Origin: Shewanella sp. 1CM18E
Lineage (GTDB): Bacteria > Pseudomonadota > Gammaproteobacteria > Enterobacterales > Shewanellaceae
Reading direction: 5' to 3'
NCBI RefSeq assembly: GCF_023161665.1
Contig: NZ_JALNTW010000001.1
Coordinates: 479,061 to 543,060 of the forward strand
DNA length: 64,000 nucleotides
The notes under the pieces were generated by a model that saw only the letters and a program-made list of their open reading frames with translations, had not been told where the DNA came from and searched no databases. Both the position numbers and the translations under genes were made by a program. Shown here piece after piece: positions 38,107 through 45,783 of the stretch (position 1 is its first letter; each line of letters starts with the position of its first letter).

Positions 38107-38280
38107 ATGCAATGCCCTGAATGTGAGAATCATTTTGGTTGGGATTGGATTGAAGATGAATGCATCGAGCCAAATGAAACCTTTGAATGCCCAAGTTGTG
38201 GGGTGATGCTGCGTTACACCATCGATGAAGGCACCTATTACGGCGCTCAGCATAAAACCGTTGAAGTGGTGGATGATTAA
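38107..38280 (+). CDS. Small zinc-ribbon protein (57 residues)
   Basis: Begins MQCPECENHFGWDWI at 38107, nine bases after the small recombinase stop, and ends VEVVDD. Two CxxC pairs (CPEC at 3-6 and CPSC near residue 33-36) form a probable zinc ribbon. Acidic overall. It appears to be co-transcribed with the recombinase gene. No function recognised; it may bind DNA, RNA or protein. Confidence 0.7.
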   Translation: MQCPECENHFGWDWIEDECIEPNETFECPSCGVMLRYTIDEGTYYGAQHKTVEVVDD

Positions 38281-38399
38281 TATTAAATATCACTAGTATC
38301 TGAGCTTACCGCATTTGTATTTTTAACAAAAAATCACATACGAGAGCAATAATTACCAATTCGTTTAGTCAACAACTATTAATAATAAATGGAGTGAAT

Positions 38400-38825
38400 A
38401 TGGAATTAGTAGCAAATATTTGGCCGATAGTTGACCAGCAAACAGGCATTATTCAACGTTTCCTATTTAGGGCTTACGCTTTATCCGCCTCAGACGATGA
38501 GATCAGCTTAGTTCTTACGACCCTTGCACGTTCAGATTATAGAACTGCTGAAGCTTGTGTTATCCCCAAAAAATACTCATTAACCTATGAAAATAAAACA
38601 ATTGCAGGAGCGATAACCCTTTCAGGGTTTAATGAGGAAATGTATAGCATTATTGAAGATACTCTAAAGGATTACGAGCGCGTATTTGCTGAAACTTTGA
38701 ACTATGGGCTAGACCAAAATGGTAACCCTAAACGACATGAGCCGTTAACTTTCCCTGATGAACCTTATTTTGTAACTACTTTCTTAAGAGAGTTACCAAA
38801 CGGCTCATTAATTCCAGAGTTATAG
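38400..38825 (+). CDS. Hypothetical protein (141 residues)
   Basis: Begins MELVANIWPIVDQQTGIIQR at the ATG at 38400, which has GGAG five bases upstream; a GTG two codons earlier is less likely. No signal peptide or membrane segment. I recognise no family. It lies alone between the zinc-ribbon gene and the glycine-zipper gene and is followed by a hairpin with a T-run. Base composition is AT-rich like the rest of the island. Confidence 0.6.
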   Translation: MELVANIWPIVDQQTGIIQRFLFRAYALSASDDEISLVLTTLARSDYRTAEACVIPKKYSLTYENKTIAGAITLSGFNEEMYSIIEDTLKDYERVFAETLNYGLDQNGNPKRHEPLTFPDEPYFVTTFLRELPNGSLIPEL

Positions 38826-38907
38826 AAAGTTATAAGTGTTTTGATATTTACGACCCTGACATAAATTCTGTTAATGATCTTGGTTCAAGTAATCGATTAA
38901 ACATTCT

Positions 38908-38942
38908 GTAGTGGTCAAGTAAAACAGGCCACTACATTTTTT
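38908..38942 (+). terminator. Probable terminator after the 141-residue hypothetical gene
   Basis: GTAGTGG and CCACTAC form a 7-bp stem with a 14-base loop, followed by ATTTTTTG. It resembles an intrinsic terminator; it could also be the relic of an insertion-sequence end, which I cannot test. Confidence 0.5.
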
Positions 38943-39024
38943 GTGTCAGTTCCAGTCAAACCGTTTTAGAGTGACTAAATCGCTTTTCCCCAATCGCAAT
39001 ACATATAATTCATAAGAATTACAA

Positions 39025-40455
39025 ATGACTAATTATAAAAATAGAAAAGAAAAAAATGGTATCTATGCTGGTGCAATGGATAACGCTCAAGAATATGCCA
39101 GAAAGGTAAAGTATCACGGTGCTAAAGGACATGGCTTTGCTGCGGAAGATGCCAACCACTTAGATGATGTGCTTTCAGGGAAAAACGCCAAAATAGTTGG
39201 TGATGACAATGTCAAAAATGGTGCCGATAGACTAGTTAATGGGCAAGAGATACAAACTAAGTACTGCAAATCTGGCTCCAAATGCGTTTCAGAGTGTTTC
39301 GAAAATAGTGAATTTCGATACTTCGATAGGTTTGGAAAACCTATGCAAATAGAGGTTCCAAAAGACAAATATGATGATGCTCTTAAAGCAATGCGCGAAA
39401 GAATCAAGAAAGGGCAAATTAAAGGAGTTTCCGACCCTGATTTGGCTGAAGAAATCGTTCGCAAAGGCAGTTATACATATGACCAAGCAAAAAACATAGC
39501 AAAAGCAGGTAACATCGATTCTCTTATTTACGATGCGAAAAATGGAGTAATTATTTCAACATCAGCAATGGGAATTTCAGCTGCCATAACTTTTGCTGTA
39601 TCCATTTGGAATGGTGATGAATGGGATGTTGCTTTACAAAACGCTGCTTACTCTGGAATTCAAACGTTTGGCGTCACTTGGGTATCAAGTATTCTAACTG
39701 CACAAATCGGCCGCACAGGTGTTGAACAAAGTTTACGAAGCACAACTGATTGGATAGTTAGTAAATTAGGTAAGGATTTAACGCATTGCCTAGCCAATGC
39801 TATGCGTTCTGGTTCTGAAATATATGGGGCTGCTGCGGCAAAGCATTTAAGTAAATTGTTAAGAGGTAATATAGTTACTGGAATCGTCACAACAACTGTG
39901 CTTTCTTCTGTTGATGCATACAGGTACTTTCAAGATGAAGTATCCGGCGTTCAGCTTTTTAAGAATGTAGCCGTGACAGCTGGCAGTGTTGCGGGGGGAA
40001 CCGCTGGTTGGATGGGAGGCGCAGCACTAGGAGCGACTATAGGCAGTGCTTTCCCCATTATTGGTACAACAGCAGGAGGAGTAATTGGTGGTTTAGTAGG
40101 GGCATTTGGCGGTGGAACGGCACTCCAAAAAGGAACAAAGTCAGCTTTAGATACATTTATCAAAGATGATGCAGAGGAAATGCTTGATATTGTTAATAAG
40201 GAATTTGGTGATATGGCTTTCGAATACCTCTTAAACAAACAAGAAGCAGACCTCATTATCAAGAAAATTAAATCGCTTGACCTGGCAAAAAAAATGCGTG
40301 AAATGTATGCATCTAAAGACCATTCATCGTTTGCGAGACGCTTGTTAACACCATTGATGGATGACGTTATCAGCAAAAGGCAATTAATTAAGCTTCCAAC
40401 TGACGAAAACTTATTGGACGCAACCAAAATCATTGTTGCAGAGTTAGCAGCTTAG
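39025..40455 (+). CDS. Glycine-zipper membrane protein with a possible nuclease-like N-terminal domain
   Basis: A 476-residue protein of unknown function. The N-terminal ~170 residues (GFAAEDANHLDDVLSG, NGADRLVNGQEIQTKYCKSG, MQIEVPKDKYDDALKAM) contain the pattern D68...Q77-T-K79. That resembles a PD-(D/E/Q)xK nuclease-like core seen in toxin and phage-associated proteins. Hydrophobic segments follow at 176-195, 205-225 and 283-295, then a very glycine-rich stretch (about 313-368: AGSVAGGTAGWMGG, GATIGSAFPIIGTTAGGVIGGLVGAFGGG) typical of glycine-zipper or pore-forming segments. The C-terminus is helical. It may be a membrane-acting or DNA-acting effector. The nuclease reading is tentative. Confidence 0.55.
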   Translation: MTNYKNRKEKNGIYAGAMDNAQEYARKVKYHGAKGHGFAAEDANHLDDVLSGKNAKIVGDDNVKNGADRLVNGQEIQTKYCKSGSKCVSECFENSEFRYFDRFGKPMQIEVPKDKYDDALKAMRERIKKGQIKGVSDPDLAEEIVRKGSYTYDQAKNIAKAGNIDSLIYDAKNGVIISTSAMGISAAITFAVSIWNGDEWDVALQNAAYSGIQTFGVTWVSSILTAQIGRTGVEQSLRSTTDWIVSKLGKDLTHCLANAMRSGSEIYGAAAAKHLSKLLRGNIVTGIVTTTVLSSVDAYRYFQDEVSGVQLFKNVAVTAGSVAGGTAGWMGGAALGATIGSAFPIIGTTAGGVIGGLVGAFGGGTALQKGTKSALDTFIKDDAEEMLDIVNKEFGDMAFEYLLNKQEADLIIKKIKSLDLAKKMREMYASKDHSSFARRLLTPLMDDVISKRQLIKLPTDENLLDATKIIVAELAA

Positions 40456-40827
40456 ACTGTACGAAAACTACCAGCAGCCAAATATGATTGTAGTAAGAAC
40501 TTGAGTCAAAACTTTAAGTCGCTTATGTCCCAAAGCTATTCGCTCTCTGCCGCGAGGTGGCAAAATTAAACTTTCAGTTGTTGAAACAGAGAAGGAAGGC
40601 AGTAGAACATTCCTCTACAGCAGCTATAAATGGGCTTATAACATCATCAGGTAGACAACCATTGCAAGAAATCATGGTGTAATGGGTTGTGTTAAGCATG
40701 AAGCGTTGGTAAGCCCCTAGAACTGTTTACTTCATGATTTAGATAAAAAATATGTTACGAAATTAGTGACTGACATTATGCTAATCTAGTATCGTGACAA
40801 GAACACTATGTTTCATACTGAATCACT
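40456..40827. other. Intergenic region within the island, no gene seen
   Basis: About 370 bases between the glycine-zipper gene and the GAF membrane gene. I find no convincing open frame with a start and ribosome-binding site, and no strong hairpin. It should contain the promoter of the GAF gene. Confidence 0.35.
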
Positions 40828-41847
40828 ATGCCTGAGTCAAAAACCCATACAGTACTTTCATCTATTAATTCAACATATCGTATCGTTCAATCCGCAGCAT
40901 CATTTTGGAACGCACTTATACTTCCAATATTAATAGCTGTTTTTGTCACCTATTTACTAGGAGTAAAAGACTTTAGCTCTCTAAAGCCAATAAATTGGGT
41001 ACTAATTATCATTTCAGGACTGGTAGTAGTCAGTGTTCATATAGTTGTATCGATAATAATGGTTCGTTCCTCAGCTACAGATACTCTACTACCTGAGTAC
41101 ACCCAAACACTTAAGCAGCTCAAAGAGATCGAAAATGAGTTTGAGAAGCTAGATAAGCAATACAAAATTGACTCACAAACATTTAAAAGCCAAAGCCATG
41201 CAATGAAAGTCACTAGCGAAGCTCTGAGTTATGCTATTGGAAGCATTAGAAATAAAGAAGCAATGCAACAAACAGTGACTGATGACGCTATGGATGAGAT
41301 GATAAGTAGTTTACTTTGGCCAATAGTCGTACTTCGTGAACAATTATTTGACCTCAGGCAAGGTGCTCTTTGGAGCATTGCATTATATGTTCCTAACTCT
41401 GATGGGACCCTCGTTCCGAAATGGCGCATGAATGACAATCGTATACCAGTTCAAAACCGTCCTTGGGCACCAGGTTTTGGGGTAGTTGGGTTGTCATACC
41501 TCCATAAGAAAGTTAAGTATTTCAGTGGCGATATGGAAGACCAATCATTTTCAGTTACGAAGCAGTCAGACATCGAATCATATAAAAGCATCATAGCGAT
41601 CCCTATCATTCCATGTGAAGACAAATCCAGTGATGAGGAACACCGTCCAGTGGGAGTTCTTGTCCTCACAAGCGATAGAGTTAAACAATTCAACTTAGAC
41701 AGAGATGCTATGTTCTTACAGACTCACGCAAATTTGGTTGCTATACTAATTGAAAAATACAGAACATACTCGGAACATAGTACCAACCCTGATGTGCAAA
41801 GCACTTCAAGCTTAGACAACGAGGAGGGAGTTACTCATGAGTCGTAA
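40828..41847 (+). CDS. Membrane-anchored GAF-domain protein
   Basis: A 339-residue protein. Two membrane helices near the N-terminus (residues 26-46, WNALILPILIAVFVTYLLGV, and 56-77, WVLIIISGLVVVSVHIVVSIIM). A coiled coil follows (about 88-130), then a GAF-like sensor domain (about 155-315), with ALWSIALYVPN, GVVGLSYLHKKVKYFSGDM, SYKSIIAIPII and PVGVLVLTSDRV. A sensor role in the inner membrane is inferred from the architecture; no output domain is seen. The stop overlaps the next small gene by 11 bases. Confidence 0.7.
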   Translation: MPESKTHTVLSSINSTYRIVQSAASFWNALILPILIAVFVTYLLGVKDFSSLKPINWVLIIISGLVVVSVHIVVSIIMVRSSATDTLLPEYTQTLKQLKEIENEFEKLDKQYKIDSQTFKSQSHAMKVTSEALSYAIGSIRNKEAMQQTVTDDAMDEMISSLLWPIVVLREQLFDLRQGALWSIALYVPNSDGTLVPKWRMNDNRIPVQNRPWAPGFGVVGLSYLHKKVKYFSGDMEDQSFSVTKQSDIESYKSIIAIPIIPCEDKSSDEEHRPVGVLVLTSDRVKQFNLDRDAMFLQTHANLVAILIEKYRTYSEHSTNPDVQSTSSLDNEEGVTHES

Positions 41848-42064
41848 TAACCCACATGTCATCATGGGGCAGGAAGTTAAAGGCTCTACAAAAGATGGCT
41901 ACACTATCGAGATTAAAAGATACCAATCTAATAGTAACGTTGCTTATATGCCTTTAGCTACAGAAATGCTAGCCGATTTACAAAGTGATTTGGAGCGAGT
42001 TAATAGGCTGATTAATGCTAGAACTCATCGCTTGTCAAACAAGTTAGAAGAAGCAAAACGCTAG
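41837..42064 (+). CDS. Small partner protein of the GAF membrane protein
   Basis: A 75-residue protein, MSRNNPHVIMGQEVKGSTKD onward, with a short beta-rich N-terminal half and a C-terminal helix (EMLADLQSDLERVNRLINARTHRLSNKLEEAK). The frame overlaps the GAF gene by 11 bases and has GGAGGG just upstream, so the two are translated together. No known family. It probably binds the GAF protein, perhaps through its coiled coil (inference). Confidence 0.65.
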   Translation: MSRNNPHVIMGQEVKGSTKDGYTIEIKRYQSNSNVAYMPLATEMLADLQSDLERVNRLINARTHRLSNKLEEAKR

Positions 42065-42073
42065 GATGCCCAT

Positions 42074-42115
42074 ACCACATAAAAAAACCGCCTTTCGGCG
42101 GTTTTTTTATGTGGT
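42074..42115. terminator. Strong bidirectional terminator with a 19-bp perfect stem
   Basis: ACCACATAAAAAAACCGCC pairs perfectly with GGCGGTTTTTTTATGTGGT around a TTTC loop. T-runs are built into both directions. It isolates the GAF gene pair from the island thyA. Confidence 0.9.
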
Positions 42116-42335
42116 AAACGTTACTAAAAACATTTTATAGACCCCTTACAAAATTACTTCAACCCCAAGGTCTGTAACACTATTAGCGATGAAAGCATAC
42201 CAAACTCAGTCTGTGCAGGTGATAAGAAAGGCGCACTTTTATTAACTGCGTATGTAGTTCATAAGATGACGAAGAAGTGCGAGTTTTAATATAAAAAGTA
42301 ACAGAAAAATTTGGTATCATTATCGAAAACGAATC

Positions 42336-43208
42336 ATGGTAGATAGAATGAACAATAGATACAGCCAATATGAGAACTTGTGTAAACGAGTTATCGATGA
42401 AGGCGTCTGGGTCGAAAATGAGAGAACAGGAAAACGCTGCTTAACTGTTATTAATGCAGATCTAGAATATGATGTTGCCGCGAATGAATTTCCATTAGTA
42501 ACAACACGAAAAGCCTATTGGAAGAGTGCTATTGCAGAAATGTTAGGCTACTTGCGTGGGTATGACAACGCAGCCGACTTCCGAAAGTTAGGTACTAAAA
42601 CTTGGGACGCTAACGCAAACCAAAATGAAGCATGGCTGAATAATCCACACCGCAAAGGTGAAGATGATATGGGCCGAGTCTATGGAGTTCAAGGTCGCTC
42701 ATGGGCAAAAACTGATGGCGGTTTTATTGATCAGTATAAGAAAATCATCAACAACCTAAGCCAAGGAATAGATGACAGAGGTGAAATTCTGTCGTTTTAT
42801 AATGTCGGTGAGTTCCATATGGGTTGTTTACGCCCATGCATGTTTTTGCACCAGTTCAGCTTATTAGGAAATACTTTATATTTAAATAGCATACAGCGCT
42901 CTTCTGACATTCCGCTAGGATTGGTCTTCAATCAAATTCAAGTATTTTGGCTACTCCAGATTACAGCTCAAATTTCTGGATTAAAGGCTGGAAAAGCATT
43001 TCATAAGATCGTTAATGGCCATATCTATGAAGACCAACTAGATCTAATGAAAGAGCAGCTAAAGAGGACGCCTTACACACCGCCAAAGCTTCTCATTAAC
43101 CCTAATATTAAGTCATTAGAGGACTTGGAAACATGGGTCACCGTTGATGATTTTGAAGTGGTAGATTACCAACATCACGAACCTATCAAATACCCATTCT
43201 CGGTATAA
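42336..43208 (+). CDS. thyA: Island-encoded thymidylate synthase (complete)
   Basis: Methylates dUMP to dTMP with methylenetetrahydrofolate. The 290-residue product (286 from the second ATG at 42348) is complete: [63 protein letters not shown], the catalytic cysteine in MGCLRPC (residue 168), and [16 protein letters not shown], ending YPFSV. It is closely related to the split host copy but differs throughout, including at the insertion point (L194-G195, 42915-42920). It presumably supplies the function lost by insertion. Convergent with the recombinase operon. Confidence 0.96.
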   Translation: MVDRMNNRYSQYENLCKRVIDEGVWVENERTGKRCLTVINADLEYDVAANEFPLVTTRKAYWKSAIAEMLGYLRGYDNAADFRKLGTKTWDANANQNEAWLNNPHRKGEDDMGRVYGVQGRSWAKTDGGFIDQYKKIINNLSQGIDDRGEILSFYNVGEFHMGCLRPCMFLHQFSLLGNTLYLNSIQRSSDIPLGLVFNQIQVFWLLQITAQISGLKAGKAFHKIVNGHIYEDQLDLMKEQLKRTPYTPPKLLINPNIKSLEDLETWVTVDDFEVVDYQHHEPIKYPFSV

Positions 43209-43212
43209 AAAC

Positions 43213-43232
43213 AATGGGGCTTATGCCCCATT
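43213..43232. terminator. Bidirectional terminator between island thyA and the recombinase operon
   Basis: AATGGGGC - TTAT - GCCCCATT with flanking A and T runs. It overlaps the stop codon of the small recombination-module gene on the minus strand. Confidence 0.85.
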
Positions 43233-43718
43233 TTCTCCTAGTTTGTCGTTAAGCAAGCTCTCCAATAGCTCAATCCTTTTCTCAAGCGCATTTTTAGCTT
43301 CTCGCTCTTTTTTTATTTCGGCTTTATGCCATTCAAGGCTCTCATGATCACGCTTTGAGCGTATTCTTAGTTTATCTAGGTCTCTTTCTGATTCTGAGTA
43401 TTTAGTAAACCAGTGAAGAATTTCCAACTTAGATTGATCTAATAAAGCATTCAGGTTTTGGCTTTCTTGCTTTTTGGTTACTTTACTTTGCTTTGATTCT
43501 TTAGCTCTCTGCTTTTTAATTATCTCAAGCTCAATACCAGCCCAAGATCTCGACCCTTTAGGGTCAAAAGTATTCCGGTGAAGCCCTGTTAACGCCACTA
43601 ATTGAGCTTTAGTTGCTTTTAGTTTCCTATCTTTTCTAATGGCATCCAATGCATCAGATATCTTATTAGTGTTTTCATCAAACGATTCTTGATTCTTCTC
43701 ATCGTAATATTCAGCCAT
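43221..43718 (-). CDS. Small coiled-coil protein of the recombinase module (TnpC-like)
   Basis: A 165-residue protein. The N-terminal half has a short helix-turn-helix-like segment (LKATKAQLVALTGLHRNTFDPKG, residues 36-58); the C-terminal half is a long charged coiled coil (SESERDLDKLRIRSKRDHESLEWHKAEIKKEREAKNALEKRIELLESLL). This matches the small accessory protein found after tyrosine recombinases in Tn554-like and other multi-recombinase elements (TnpC type). Its start overlaps the previous stop in TGATG. Probably binds DNA ends or regulates orientation (inference). Confidence 0.65.
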   Translation of the reverse strand: MAEYYDEKNQESFDENTNKISDALDAIRKDRKLKATKAQLVALTGLHRNTFDPKGSRSWAGIELEIIKKQRAKESKQSKVTKKQESQNLNALLDQSKLEILHWFTKYSESERDLDKLRIRSKRDHESLEWHKAEIKKEREAKNALEKRIELLESLLNDKLGENGA

Positions 43719-45781
43719 CAGACCAAATCCTCTCCCAAGTACTGCAAAACCCTTTTAGTTTCTTCTATCGCCTCAGCAATCTGATCTTGCCTATCTTCGT
43801 ATCCCTCAGCGCCAACCAATTTTAAATTAGAAATGTATATTTCCCGCCATTTTGGTGCATTAGCTTTAGATACGATGGCATTACGACAACGCACAGGGTT
43901 GCATCTTAAACCACCGATGCAAGGCAAGTTTTCATCAAAATCTTCTACACCACCAAAACAGTAACCAGTACCTACATTGATAATAGCTAAACCTTGCTCA
44001 ACCATTGCTTCGTAGATCTCTTCTTCTTCATAGCCAGCTTCCATACAACCATTGAAGAATTTTTTTATTTTCGAAAGGTGTTCCTCTGCTTTTCCCCCCA
44101 TATATTTCCCATTCGGATCAAAGTTGGCTTTAACAGCTTCTAACTCAGCGATATGTTTTAAATCCAAAGACTTGTCTCGGCTATCACCACTGGTTAATTG
44201 ATTAGCTATGCCTCCATAGCCCAAAGTCATTTCGCTCACTCTTCCTTTGCGTGATAGGGCATCCGTTGCAGATACCATGTGCTTGAGTTGATAAGAAATA
44301 ACTGGCAAGCCTGAATCAGCTCTGTACATTTGATGAGCTAAACTATGTCTGAATGTATATCCATTGAGTTTGCTGTTAATTTCTTTAATCGGTATACCTG
44401 TTAAAGACAAGAAGCTTTGTTGGATAATAAGAGAAATATTTACCATAGATTTGTTGATTTCATCCGGCTTCAATGTATCAACATTGCCAAACACATATGT
44501 GTTTTGAAAAACCTTTCCGCCGATTAGCTCAATCGCTTTTATTGCGTCAATCATAATTGGTATTGCTACCCAACGATCATTAAACAAGTTCCAACGATTA
44601 TCTCTCCCCTTATGCTCTTCAGCGACGATTACCTTATCTTCAATATCCAAACAACCATTAACTTTTAAATCTGAATATACATTTGGCCGTGCTCCCATCA
44701 GCGAGCCTAAAACCCACAGCGCTGAATAAAACACTTTATTAATGGCAACTCGAAGAGGTTCGGTCGATTCAAATTTTTTCTGCAACCTTGTGATAACCAT
44801 TGAATTGGTAGGAGCACTACAGCAATCTAATTTTGCAACTCGATTATTAGGGAAAATACGGTTTATAGCATCAAATGAGTATCCTTTCCTACTCAAGCGA
44901 TAGGCACCATAATCCTCAAAATCTTCTTGTGAATATGAGAATTCTTCGTACGTTGTAGCTAAAATATCGTAATGCTTCAACATAACTGAATCGCTCACAT
45001 CTTCACCAACACTTTTTAAAAAGCTTACGACATTAAATGAAGCCTTCTTGAGAGCTAAATTAAACACTTTAGTTTCAAGATAAGGCAATAGCTCTTTTTT
45101 CAAGTCATCACTTACTTTAAGATCTTCCTCATACGCTGATTTTATTACACTAAAATCAGCGTTACACTTGATCCCTATGTCTTCTTTTGCTTTATGGCTA
45201 TTAAGATAGTCAAAAAATATTTTATAGCCAGTTCGTTTACTTTTTTCAGATGAAATTTTCAACGTGGTTTTTTTGGCTGCCTCTTCAAAATCCATCAACG
45301 TGACATCTGACAGATTACAGCACTGTTCTTGCACATACTCTCTGCCGAGCCGCCTCTCCACTTCAGAGAAAACAAAATCCAAAAATCTCAATCCATTTTT
45401 GAATGGAGCAATCAATGTATTTACTTTTATTTCGTTCTTTTTATTACCAAATTCTTTTGGTGAAGCGTAAATAGACAAAAATAAGCATTTTATCTCTGTA
45501 ATGACTCCTAGCGGAATATGCGTATAAACACTAAAATCTAACTGAATCTTTGATGCGCTAACTGAGGCTGCTCGATTTGAAGTTTCTTCTTCAAAATTCC
45601 ACAGCATGTTGCTAAACAAACTCTTTTTAGCCACTGGAAGTTGAGCTAATTGAGCTATATACGGATTAATATCACCATTAATATCCTTACGAGCAACATC
45701 ATTTAAAATCAAGACATTAGACAGTATTTCTTTCCAATACAGATTTATTTGCTGTAAATGTTCTAAATGTTCCTGTTTCAT
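43718..45781 (-). CDS. Large tyrosine-recombinase-family protein, third of the module
   Basis: A 687-residue protein with a long N-terminal region and a tyrosine-recombinase-like catalytic domain at about residues 340-530: GARPNVYSDLKV (Arg), EEHKGRDNRW (Lys region), YTFRHSLAHQMYR (Arg of HxxR, with Tyr in place of the His), YQLKHM (His) and TLGYGG (candidate nucleophilic Tyr). A cysteine-rich tail follows (PCIGGLRCNPVRCRNAI near residues 620-640), a zinc-finger-like feature seen in multi-recombinase elements. Two-base gap after the 855-residue gene. Divergent motif spacing makes the catalytic assignment provisional. Confidence 0.7.
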   Translation of the reverse strand: MKQEHLEHLQQINLYWKEILSNVLILNDVARKDINGDINPYIAQLAQLPVAKKSLFSNMLWNFEEETSNRAASVSASKIQLDFSVYTHIPLGVITEIKCLFLSIYASPKEFGNKKNEIKVNTLIAPFKNGLRFLDFVFSEVERRLGREYVQEQCCNLSDVTLMDFEEAAKKTTLKISSEKSKRTGYKIFFDYLNSHKAKEDIGIKCNADFSVIKSAYEEDLKVSDDLKKELLPYLETKVFNLALKKASFNVVSFLKSVGEDVSDSVMLKHYDILATTYEEFSYSQEDFEDYGAYRLSRKGYSFDAINRIFPNNRVAKLDCCSAPTNSMVITRLQKKFESTEPLRVAINKVFYSALWVLGSLMGARPNVYSDLKVNGCLDIEDKVIVAEEHKGRDNRWNLFNDRWVAIPIMIDAIKAIELIGGKVFQNTYVFGNVDTLKPDEINKSMVNISLIIQQSFLSLTGIPIKEINSKLNGYTFRHSLAHQMYRADSGLPVISYQLKHMVSATDALSRKGRVSEMTLGYGGIANQLTSGDSRDKSLDLKHIAELEAVKANFDPNGKYMGGKAEEHLSKIKKFFNGCMEAGYEEEEIYEAMVEQGLAIINVGTGYCFGGVEDFDENLPCIGGLRCNPVRCRNAIVSKANAPKWREIYISNLKLVGAEGYEDRQDQIAEAIEETKRVLQYLGEDLV

Positions 45782-45783
45782 TT

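Noticed and set aside
27189..38280. A DNA phosphorothioation (Dnd) system
   Set aside because: Only a DndB-like protein is present; no DndA, DndC, DndD or DndE homologue is in the window.
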